From positions 1-64,000 of the forward strand of contig JAJZBM010000012.1 of the NCBI GenBank assembly GCA_021798915.1: a stretch of 64,000 nucleotides of DNA. The letters run 5' to 3'. The position numbers were made by a program, and so were the translations under genes. This document shows positions 57,417-64,000 of the stretch, piece by piece; the first letter of the stretch is position 1; every line of letters begins with the position of its first letter. This DNA comes from Pseudomonadota bacterium (GTDB lineage Bacteria > Pseudomonadota > Alphaproteobacteria > Acetobacterales > Acetobacteraceae). The notes below the pieces were generated by a model. It made no database searches, was not told the origin of the DNA, and saw nothing but the letters and a program-made list of their open reading frames with translations.

Positions 57417-57440
57417 CTTCTTTTTCTTCAGAAAAAGAAG
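57417..57440. repeat. Perfect 10-bp AT-rich inverted repeat
   Basis: CTTCTTTTTC at 57417-57426 and GAAAAAGAAG at 57431-57440 pair exactly around a TTCA loop, flanked by T-rich runs. It lies in the divergent spacer between ggt and the TPR gene, so a terminator role for either gene is not obvious. Its form suggests a dispersed small palindromic element. Confidence 0.6.
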
Positions 57441-57503
57441 TTGGATTTTTCCTTCTTCCTGTCTGTTAACCCCGCTTTCAGATCGTCCCGGCACACTCGA
57501 CGG

Positions 57504-59540
57504 ATGGCAGAGGATCGGGCGGCGGCGCTGGACAACGCGCGGGCGAGGGAGGAGGCGGGTGATCTCGCCGCGGCCGAAACCGCGTATCGGGCGCTGCTCG
57601 GGCGTTGGCCGGACGACGCGCCGGCCTGGTTTCATCTCGGCGCGGTTCTTTACGCTAGCGCGCGCCCGGCCGAGGCGATCGCGGCATGGCTCGAGGCGGT
57701 CCGATTCGCGCCCGATCTCGCCGAGGCCCATCTCAATCTCAGCATCGCCCTGCTCGGTGCCGGGCAAGCGCCGGCAGCGCTGGTGGCGGCGCGGACCGCG
57801 CTCCGGCTGCGTCCGGGCTGGCCGCTCGCCCGCTGCCGGGTGGGGAGCGCGTTGGCCGCGCTCGGCCGGAAGGAAGAGGCAGCGGCGCTTTTCCGGGAAG
57901 TCCTCGCAACGATCCCCGACCATGCCGAGGCCGCGTTCCTGCTTGGCCAGGTGTTGAGCGAAGGCGGTGATCATTCCGGCGCGGCCTCGGCCTTCGCCAT
58001 TGCGGCGCGGTGTCCGGGGTTCGCCCTCGCCCATCTTCGTCACGCCGAATCGCTGCTCGCCGCCGGAGCCCCGGCCGCCGCGCTCGCCGCATGCGAGGCC
58101 GCTGGTCCTTCCTCACAGTTTGAGCCACCACTCCGCTTGCGCCTGGATCTCGCCGCTGGCAACGCGTGTGCGGCGCTCGGGCAGCGCGAGACGGCGGTGG
58201 CGCGCTATCGTGAGGCGCTCGCCGCGGCGCCGGATCAGGCAGAGGCGCTGGCCAATCTCTGCGCCGTTCTGCAGGAGATCGGCGATCTCGACGGCGCGGT
58301 TGCGGCCGGGGAGGCGGCGCTGCAACGGGCGCCGGGCTTCGCCGCCGCGGCCGCCAATCTCGGCAACGCGAAGCTTACCCTTGGCGATTTCGCCGGCGCC
58401 GAGCGCGCCTATCGTCAGGCCCTGGCGAGTCGCGCCGATTTTCCCGCCGCCTGGTCCAATCTCGGCGCCGCGCTCCGCGATCAGGGGCGGCTCGCCGAGG
58501 CCGAACTCGCCTGCCGCGCCGCCCTCGAACTCGCTCCGCAATCAGCCGCCGCGCATTATAATCTCGCCCTCGTTCTGCTCACCGCCGGGCGATATCGGGA
58601 AGGCTGGGCCGAGCATGAATGGCGTTGGCGGACCGGCACGATGCCAGCGCGCGATTTCGCCTATCCCCCCTGGTGTGGCGAGAGTCTGGCGGGGCGGCGG
58701 ATTCTGCTCCATGCCGAGCAGGGACTGGGCGATACGCTGCAATTCGTCCGCTATGTGCCGTTGGTCGCGGCGATGGGCGCCGAGGTGGTGCTGGAGGTGC
58801 AGGCGCCGCTGAAACGCCTCCTTGCCCGGATTCCGGGCGTTGCGGCGATCCATGCCTGCGGCGAGACGTTGCCGGCGTGCGATTATCACGCAGCTTTGAT
58901 GAGTCTTCCGCATCGGCTCGGAACCGAGATCGCGACGATCCCGGCGCGCCTGCCCTATTTGCCAGCCCCCGAGCCGGTGCCTCCCGAATCGGCGAGAACG
59001 GCGGCGAGTGGTCTCCGCGTCGGCCTGGTCTGGGCGGGGGATCCTCGGCCGGGCGAGCCGCGTGCCCATTTCGCTGATCGCCGCCGCTCGCTCCCGCTCG
59101 CCGCGTTCGCGCCCTTCGCCGGGATCGCCGGCATCCGTTTCGTGAGCCTGCAGAAAGGCGCCGCCGCCGCAGAGACGCCGCCACCAGGCCTGGCGCTCGA
59201 GGTGGCGCTGGCGGCGGCGCGGGATTTCGCCGATACCGCCGCGGTGGTCATGGGTCTTGATCTGGTGATCAGCGTCGATACCTCGGTCGCTCATCTCGCC
59301 GCCGGGCTCGGCAAGCCGGTCTGGCTGCTCAGCCGCTATGACCAGTGCTGGCGCTGGCTCTCCGGGCGCGATGACAGCCCTTGGTATCCGACCCTCCGGC
59401 TCTACCGTCAGGCCGCGCCAGGAGCGTGGCCGGAGCTGATCAGGCGTATGGCCGCCGATCTCGCCGCCCTGACAGCAGCGCCGCCCCATGACCAGGGCAC
59501 GTTGCGAACAGGCTTGGTTCCGGCGCCAGTCCTGGTGTAA
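57504..59540 (+). CDS. TPR-repeat protein with glycosyltransferase-like C-terminus
   Basis: 678 aa. Residues ~8-360 contain about nine to ten TPR units (for example AETAYRALLGRWPDDAPAWF and LANLCAVLQEIGDLDGAVAA). After a conserved linker (GRYREGWAEHEWRWR, ~362), residues ~390-650 resemble a GT9/SPINDLY-type GT-B half: HAEQGLGDTLQFVRYVPLV near 403, RVGLVWAGDP near 510, LDLVISVDTSVAHLAAGLGKPVWLLS near 585-605. Such proteins are thought to add sugars to proteins or glycans. ATG 57504 lies directly before the first TPR helix; the longer upstream frame is antisense to ggt. Confidence 0.78.
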   Translation: MAEDRAAALDNARAREEAGDLAAAETAYRALLGRWPDDAPAWFHLGAVLYASARPAEAIAAWLEAVRFAPDLAEAHLNLSIALLGAGQAPAALVAARTALRLRPGWPLARCRVGSALAALGRKEEAAALFREVLATIPDHAEAAFLLGQVLSEGGDHSGAASAFAIAARCPGFALAHLRHAESLLAAGAPAAALAACEAAGPSSQFEPPLRLRLDLAAGNACAALGQRETAVARYREALAAAPDQAEALANLCAVLQEIGDLDGAVAAGEAALQRAPGFAAAAANLGNAKLTLGDFAGAERAYRQALASRADFPAAWSNLGAALRDQGRLAEAELACRAALELAPQSAAAHYNLALVLLTAGRYREGWAEHEWRWRTGTMPARDFAYPPWCGESLAGRRILLHAEQGLGDTLQFVRYVPLVAAMGAEVVLEVQAPLKRLLARIPGVAAIHACGETLPACDYHAALMSLPHRLGTEIATIPARLPYLPAPEPVPPESARTAASGLRVGLVWAGDPRPGEPRAHFADRRRSLPLAAFAPFAGIAGIRFVSLQKGAAAAETPPPGLALEVALAAARDFADTAAVVMGLDLVISVDTSVAHLAAGLGKPVWLLSRYDQCWRWLSGRDDSPWYPTLRLYRQAAPGAWPELIRRMAADLAALTAAPPHDQGTLRTGLVPAPVLV

Positions 59541-59657
59541 TTTTCCTTTGCCAGACATGAGGGGGCGCACCCAGCGCATGGCCGGGCTTCCGTGGTCGCG
59601 GGTTGAGCGGCAGCGGGGGCGGGCCATGTAACGGCTGCCAAAAACTTTTGAACAATG

Positions 59658-59671
59658 CTGATCTACATCAA
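59658..59671 (+). promoter_or_regulatory. FNR/FixK-type box
   Basis: CTGAT-CTAC-ATCAA matches the TTGAT-N4-ATCAA consensus with one mismatch. Its centre (59664.5) lies about 41.5 bases before the start site predicted from the TAATAA at 59694-59699, the position of a class II activator site. Confidence 0.5.
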
Positions 59672-59693
59672 GGCGTGTCAGGCTTGACTTGAC

Positions 59694-59699
59694 TAATAA
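59694..59699 (+). promoter_or_regulatory. Predicted -10 of the repeat-protein promoter
   Basis: TAATAA, with no good -35 at the right distance, as expected for a class II activated promoter. The start site would be near 59706, giving a leader of about 60 bases. By-eye prediction. Confidence 0.4.
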
Positions 59700-59765
59700 A
59701 GTTCTCATCTCAGGGTCGCGGAACTCCTCTCAGACGCGATCAGACAGAAAAAGGAAATACGAGCC

Positions 59766-60176
59766 ATGAAAAATCTTCTCTTAGCCGGCACGGCTGCCGC
59801 CTTGCTTGCGGGTTTCGGGGTCGCTCACGCGGGCAGTTTGAACCCGGCCTGCGCCAATCTCGCGCAGGGCAAGCCGCCGACCGAGGCTGGCAACACGACG
59901 CTCGCGCAGGGCAAGCCGCCGACCGAGGCTGGCAACACGACGCTCGCGCAGGGTAAGCCGCCGACCGAGGCTGGCAACACCACGCTCGCGCAGGGCAAGC
60001 CGCCGACCGAAGCTGGCAACACCACGCTCGCGCAGGGCAAGCCGCCGACCGAAGCTGGCAACACCACCCTGGCCGCGGGCAAGCCGCCGAGCGAGGAAGG
60101 CAACACCACGCTCGCGCAGGGCAAGCCGCCGACCGAGGCCGACAGCACCAATCTTGCTGCCGCGCACTGCGAATAA
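59766..60176 (+). CDS. Secreted tandem-repeat protein (seven 14-residue units)
   Basis: 136 aa. Sec signal peptide (KNLLLAGTAAALLAGFGVAHA, cleavage after residue 22). The mature protein is SLNPACAN, then seven 14-residue repeats of consensus LAQGKPPTEAGNTT (five identical, one LAAGKPPSEEGNTT, one ending ADSTN), then LAAAHCE. One cysteine flanks each end (C29, C135), so a single disulfide or thioether-type closure, or a dimer, is possible. Low complexity, Pro/Thr-rich and probably unstructured in the periplasm or outside the cell. Family unknown to me. Preceded by an FNR-type promoter and followed by a terminator at 60219, so monocistronic. Confidence 0.75.
   Translation: MKNLLLAGTAAALLAGFGVAHAGSLNPACANLAQGKPPTEAGNTTLAQGKPPTEAGNTTLAQGKPPTEAGNTTLAQGKPPTEAGNTTLAQGKPPTEAGNTTLAAGKPPSEEGNTTLAQGKPPTEADSTNLAAAHCE
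59859..60152 (+). repeat. Seven tandem copies of a 42-bp unit
   Basis: Period of 42 bases, in frame, no spacers. Units 1-5 are nearly identical even at third codon positions, with a few GAG/GAA, GGC/GGT and ACG/ACC changes. Unit 6 and unit 7 are diverged. The pattern indicates recent expansion by slippage or unequal crossing-over. Confidence 0.92.
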
Positions 60177-60218
60177 CCACGTGCGGGCGCCCGCTTGGCG
60201 CCATGTCTCGATGCAACG

Positions 60219-60256
60219 GGCCGTCTGCCGGGAAGGGCAGGCGGCCTTGCTTTTTT
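60219..60256 (+). terminator. Rho-independent terminator of the repeat-protein gene
   Basis: GGCCGTCTGCC (60219-60229) pairs with GGCAGGCGGCC (60236-60246), one G-T pair, loop of six bases, followed by TTGCTTTTTT. It lies 43 bases after the stop at 60176. Confidence 0.8.
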
Positions 60257-60791
60257 CTCGGACGAAACCGCGGCATGATTATCGCAAAGCCCTCTCTCAT
60301 GCGTTGCGATGACCAGGAAAGCCGCTGTTCCGCCAAGGGCTGCCACCGCGGCATTTCGGCCCGTGCCACTGGTGGCTTCACTGTTGCCAAAAGGCGTCAG
60401 TGCCTTGCCATGACGGCATCCTTACCGCCTGGTGCCGGAAAATTAAGCAATACGTGGCAGATTCATGCTAAACTGATTGGCGTTGAGATGCAGACGGCGC
60501 CGGCGCGGCGCCCGGATAGCCGCCGCACGGCGCGCTGGCCGCGGAGAATGCGCATGGCGGAATTGCAGGACGCCAAGCACGGCACCGGAAGCGCCGGACT
60601 GTTCGGCACGCGGGTGGACGGGGCGCGATGCCTCGGAGGGAAGTTTCAGGAAAAAATTCCTTGCGCCGCCATGCAATCCGGCGTAAATCCATGACAGAAA
60701 CCAGAACAAAAAAAGAACAATTTTGACCGAGGAGCCGAAGCCTTCCAACCAAGCCCGAACTTCTTCTCTCCAACAGAGCCACGGAGCGACG
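60257..60791 (+). other. 535-base leader region upstream of prkA
   Basis: No supported gene; short frames here lack ribosome sites and family patterns. TGGC at 60373 and TTGC at 60384 have the exact spacing of a sigma54 -24/-12 element, with mismatches at other positions, about 405 bases before the prkA ATG. This is only a candidate. Otherwise I see no clear promoter, hairpin or RNA. Confidence 0.35.
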
Positions 60792-62738
60792 ATGAGTTTC
60801 ATCGAAGAACTGTTTTCCCAGTCCCGGCGTGCTTACGAGAGCAAACGTGAAAGCGAGATGTCGCTGAGCGAGTATCTCGATCTCTGCCGTGACGATCCGA
60901 TGGCCCATGCCACCGCCGCTGAACGCATGGTTGCCGCCATCGGCGAGGTCGAAATCATCGACACTGCGAAAAATCCACGCCTCGGCCGCGTCTTCATGAA
61001 CCGCACCATTCGGGTTTATCCGAGTTTCGCGGATTTCTACGGGATGGAGGAGACGATCGAGCGAATCGTCAATTTCTTCCGATTCGCCGCGCAAGGCCTG
61101 GAGGAGCGCAAGCAGATTCTCTATCTCCTCGGCCCGGTTGGCGGCGGCAAATCCTCGCTCGCCGAGCGGCTCAAGCTTTTGATGGAAAAACTGCCGATCT
61201 ACGTTCTCAAGGCCGGCGATCACCTGAGCCCGGTGTTCGAAAGCCCGCTCGGCCTCTTCGATCCCGAAACCATGGGGGAGGGGCTGGAAGAGCGCTACCG
61301 TATCCCGCGCCGCCGCCTGACCGGCCTTCTTTCGCCCTGGGCACTCAAGCGGCTCGATGAATTCGGTGGCGACATCACGCGGTTTCGCGTCGTCCGCCTG
61401 CACCCCTCGCGCGCGCGCCAGATCGGCGTCACCAAAACCGAACCGGGGGACGAAAACAACCAGGATATTTCGAGCATGGTCGGGAAAGTCGATATCCGCC
61501 TGCTCGAACATTACAGCCAGAACGATCCCGACGCCTACAGCTATTCCGGTGGCCTCAACCGCGCGACGCAGGGGCTCCTCGAATTCGTCGAGATGTTCAA
61601 GGCGCCGATCAAGATGCTGCATCCGCTGCTGACGGCGACGCAGGAGGGCAATTACGTCGGCACCGAGAATATCGGCGCGATCCCGTTCCAAGGCATCATC
61701 CTCGCGCATTCCAACGAGGCGGAGTGGCAGAGTTTCCGCAACAACAAGAACAACGAAGCCTTCATCGATCGCATCTGCGTGATCAAGGTGCCGTATTGTC
61801 TGCGCGTGACCGAGGAGGAGCGCATCTATGAAAAATTGATTCAGGGCAGCGAACTCGCGGAGAGTCCTTGCGCACCGGGCACGCTCGAGATGCTGGCGCG
61901 GTTTTCGGTGCTCTCGCGCCTCCGGCCGCCGGCATCGGGCAGCCTGTTTTCAAAAATGCGCGTCTATGACGGGGAGAGCTTGAAGGAAACCGACCCTCAC
62001 GCCAAATCGGTACAGGAATATCGTGATGCCGCCGGTCTCGACGAAGGCATGGATGGTGTCTCTACGCGCTTTGCCTTCAAGGTGTTGTCGGCGACCTTCA
62101 ACTACGACACCCAGGAGGTCGGCGCCGATGCGGTGCATCTGATGTATGTGCTCGAACAGGCGATCCGGCGTGAGCAGTTCGGCAATGAGACCGAAAAGAA
62201 ATATCTTGAATTCATCAAGGCCGAGCTTGCGCCCCGCTATGCTGAATTCATCGGCAACGAGATCCAGAAGGCCTATCTCGAATCCTATAATGATTACGGG
62301 CAGAACCTGTTCGACCGTTATGTCGATTACGCTGATGCCTGGATCGAGCATCAGGATTTCAAGGATCCCGATACCGGGCAATTGATGGACCGCGAATTGC
62401 TCAATCTCGAACTGACCAAGATCGAAAAGCCCGCCGGTATTGCGAATCCCAAGGATTTCCGCAACGAAGTCGTGAAATTCTCGCTTCGCGCCCGCGCCGC
62501 CAACGCCGGACGCAACCCGGCATGGACATCGTATGAGAAAATCCGCGAAGTGATCGAGCGGCGAATGTTCAGTCAGGTCGAGGAGTTGCTGCCGGTGATC
62601 AGCTTCGGCAGCAAGAAGGAGAACGAGACCGAAAAGAAGCATAATGAGTTCGTCCAGCGCATGATGTCGCGCGGCTATACCGAACGGCAGGTCCGCCGCC
62701 TCGTCGAATGGTACATGCGCGCGAAACAGGCGGGATGA
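60792..62738 (+). CDS. prkA: PrkA family serine protein kinase (YeaG-like)
   Basis: 648 aa. The AAA-type domain has Walker A LGPVGGGKSSLAERL near residue 114 and the region SGGLNRATQGLLEFVEMFKAPIKMLHPLL near 256. The C-terminal PrkA kinase-like region spans ~400-640 (FRNEVVKFSLRARAANAGRNP). It regulates starvation or stress responses together with YeaH and, in many genomes, a SpoVR-like protein. ATG 60792 follows GGAG by six bases; a TTG at 60723 would add 23 residues without similarity. It lies 25 bases before yeaH, an operon. Confidence 0.92.
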   Translation: MSFIEELFSQSRRAYESKRESEMSLSEYLDLCRDDPMAHATAAERMVAAIGEVEIIDTAKNPRLGRVFMNRTIRVYPSFADFYGMEETIERIVNFFRFAAQGLEERKQILYLLGPVGGGKSSLAERLKLLMEKLPIYVLKAGDHLSPVFESPLGLFDPETMGEGLEERYRIPRRRLTGLLSPWALKRLDEFGGDITRFRVVRLHPSRARQIGVTKTEPGDENNQDISSMVGKVDIRLLEHYSQNDPDAYSYSGGLNRATQGLLEFVEMFKAPIKMLHPLLTATQEGNYVGTENIGAIPFQGIILAHSNEAEWQSFRNNKNNEAFIDRICVIKVPYCLRVTEEERIYEKLIQGSELAESPCAPGTLEMLARFSVLSRLRPPASGSLFSKMRVYDGESLKETDPHAKSVQEYRDAAGLDEGMDGVSTRFAFKVLSATFNYDTQEVGADAVHLMYVLEQAIRREQFGNETEKKYLEFIKAELAPRYAEFIGNEIQKAYLESYNDYGQNLFDRYVDYADAWIEHQDFKDPDTGQLMDRELLNLELTKIEKPAGIANPKDFRNEVVKFSLRARAANAGRNPAWTSYEKIREVIERRMFSQVEELLPVISFGSKKENETEKKHNEFVQRMMSRGYTERQVRRLVEWYMRAKQAG

Positions 62739-62763
62739 ACCAAGCAGGAAGGCGGAACGGCGC

Positions 62764-64000
62764 GTGAACATCATCGACAGACGGCTCAATCCCAAGGGCA
62801 AGAGTCTCGCCAACCGGCAGCGCTTTCTCCGCCGTGCCAAGAAGCAGATCCTCGATGCCGTTCGCGAAGCCTCGGCGCGTGACGGCATCACCGGGCCGAG
62901 CGATCATCGCATCCGTATCAAAACCGACACGCTGCGCGAGCCGCGCCTGCATCAAGCCGGGCAGGGCGGCGAACGCTGGCATATCGCGCCGGGCAACAAG
63001 GAGTATGTCGAGGGCGATCGTATTCCGCGGCCACCACAAGGCGAAGGTGGCGGCCGCGGCGGCTCGCCCGACGGCGACAGCGAGGACGCGTTCCAATTCG
63101 TCCTCAGCCGCGACGAATTCATCGATCTTTTCCTCGAGGATCTGGAGTTACCCGATCTTCTGCGTAAGGATCTGCGCGAGACCGAAGGCGCCACGCCGCG
63201 CCGTGCCGGCTTTCAGACCAGTGGCGCCGCCGCCAATCTCAATCTCGTCCGCACCATGCGCAACAGCCTCTCGCGCCGGATCGCGCTCCGCCGCCCGCGT
63301 CCGGAGGAAATCGCCGCGCGCGAGGAGGAGTTGGCGCGTCTCAGCAAAACCGGTGAGGCCGACCCCGAGACCCTGGCGCGGCTCGCCGCCGAGATCGAGA
63401 TCGAGCGCCGCCGTTCCCGCCGTGTGCCGTTCATCGATCCGATAGACGTGCGCTACAACCGTTTCGAGGACGTGCCACGCCCGGCGGTGAGTGCGGTGAT
63501 GTTCTGTCTCATGGATGTCTCAGGCTCGATGACTGCGCACATGAAAGATCTTGCCAAGCGGTTTTATAAATTGCTCTATCTTTTTCTCAGCCGGCGTTAT
63601 GCACGGGTCGAAATCGTGTTCATCCGCCATACGCACGTCGCCCGCGAGGTCGATGAGGAAACGTTTTTTTCGTCGACCGAATCCGGCGGCACCGTGGTCT
63701 CGACGGCGCTCGAGGAAATGGTGCGGGTTTTGCGCGCGCGCTATCCGTTGGAACAGTGGAACATCTATGCCGCGCAAGCCTCGGACGGTGACAACATGCC
63801 GGCGGATAATCCGCACGCCGTTGCCCTGCTCGAACAGGCGATCCTGCCGGCCTGCCAGTATTTCGCCTATCTCGAGGTTGGCCCCGAGGATGAGCGCTAT
63901 GGCGGTTCGACCGAACTCTGGCGCGCCTATCAGCGTATCGCGCAGGCCGGTCAGGCGATCGCGATGCGCAAGGTCAACCACCGGAGCCAGATCTACCCAG
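62764..64000 (+). CDS. yeaH: YeaH/YhbH family protein (DUF444), cut by window end
   Basis: At least 412 aa from GTG 62764, running off the window. The start IIDRRLNPKGKSLANRQRFLRR is the DUF444 signature. A Gly-rich segment near residue 100 (GEGGGRGGS) is followed by FQFVLSRDEFIDLFLEDLELPDL. A von Willebrand A-like metal site DVSGSM begins at D251, then HTHVAREVDEETFF and the GGTVVSTAL block. Only the last few residues should be missing. Partner of PrkA. The GTG is read with GGAAGG about 11 bases upstream; no ATG is available nearby. Confidence 0.88.
   Translation, partial: MNIIDRRLNPKGKSLANRQRFLRRAKKQILDAVREASARDGITGPSDHRIRIKTDTLREPRLHQAGQGGERWHIAPGNKEYVEGDRIPRPPQGEGGGRGGSPDGDSEDAFQFVLSRDEFIDLFLEDLELPDLLRKDLRETEGATPRRAGFQTSGAAANLNLVRTMRNSLSRRIALRRPRPEEIAAREEELARLSKTGEADPETLARLAAEIEIERRRSRRVPFIDPIDVRYNRFEDVPRPAVSAVMFCLMDVSGSMTAHMKDLAKRFYKLLYLFLSRRYARVEIVFIRHTHVAREVDEETFFSSTESGGTVVSTALEEMVRVLRARYPLEQWNIYAAQASDGDNMPADNPHAVALLEQAILPACQYFAYLEVGPEDERYGGSTELWRAYQRIAQAGQAIAMRKVNHRSQIYP

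Noticed and set aside
59859-60152. Possible CRISPR-like array because of regular 42-bp units
   Set aside because: Units abut with no spacers and stay in frame with a signal-peptide gene, so it is a coding tandem repeat.
60455-60475. TGGCA...GCT motif near 60458 as a sigma54 promoter
   Set aside because: The GG-to-GC spacing is one base too short for a functional -24/-12 element.

Overview
The window is about 64 kb of high-GC DNA from an alphaproteobacterium. It is most likely a Rhodospirillales/Acetobacteraceae-type organism. That is inferred from the recG-sdhE-mfd and rlpA-dacA-tmk-holB-metG-tatD gene order, a MetRS without a zinc knuckle, and two giant surface-type proteins with Hint_2 domains. 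No database was searched; all names come from reading motifs.

Layout. 1-2.6 kb: a 5'-truncated MFS remnant, a K+-channel-like protein, an AlkA-type DNA glycosylase and a small membrane protein. 2.6-7.1 kb: a complete leftward livKHMGF-type amino-acid ABC transporter. 7.5-15.8 kb: a glycan locus with a GT90 enzyme, UDP-glucuronate decarboxylase (UDP-xylose synthesis), two GT61 enzymes (one extremely AT-rich) and a 1353-aa WcbI-like/TPR/methyltransferase/GT90 fusion. 15.8-18.0 kb: mntR, a small monooxygenase and an MmgE/PrpD protein. 18.1-26.6 kb: a cell-wall and replication operon (MltB-like, RlpA, DacA, Tmk, HolB, MetG, TatD, MBL hydrolase), then bioY. 26.6-42.4 kb: two large repeat/adhesin-like genes whose 3' ends carry an almost identical ~990-bp Hint module, separated by a sugar-permease remnant, DUF488, NnrS, an SDR, trpS and a phosphatase. 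42.4-47.3 kb: Nudix, DUF4340 and a GldG/GldF/GldA-type ABC system. 47.4-57.3 kb: a lipoprotein, recG, sdhE, mfd, an MFS transporter and a gamma-glutamyltransferase. 57.5-64 kb: a TPR glycosyltransferase-like protein, a secreted 14-residue tandem-repeat protein behind an FNR/FixK-like promoter, then prkA and yeaH (cut by the window end).

Most unusual parts. (1) The two Hint genes pair unrelated passengers with a ~98% identical C-terminal cassette. That cassette has no stop codon of its own, and at one site it joins a truncated RbsC-like permease in another frame. (2) The 7.5-15.8 kb cluster combines UDP-xylose synthesis with GT61 and GT90 enzymes, two families with known xylosyltransferases, so surface xylosylation is a testable prediction. 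(3) The small secreted repeat protein has seven 42-bp units framed by two cysteines, and a predicted FNR-type box sits at about -41.5 of a predicted promoter.
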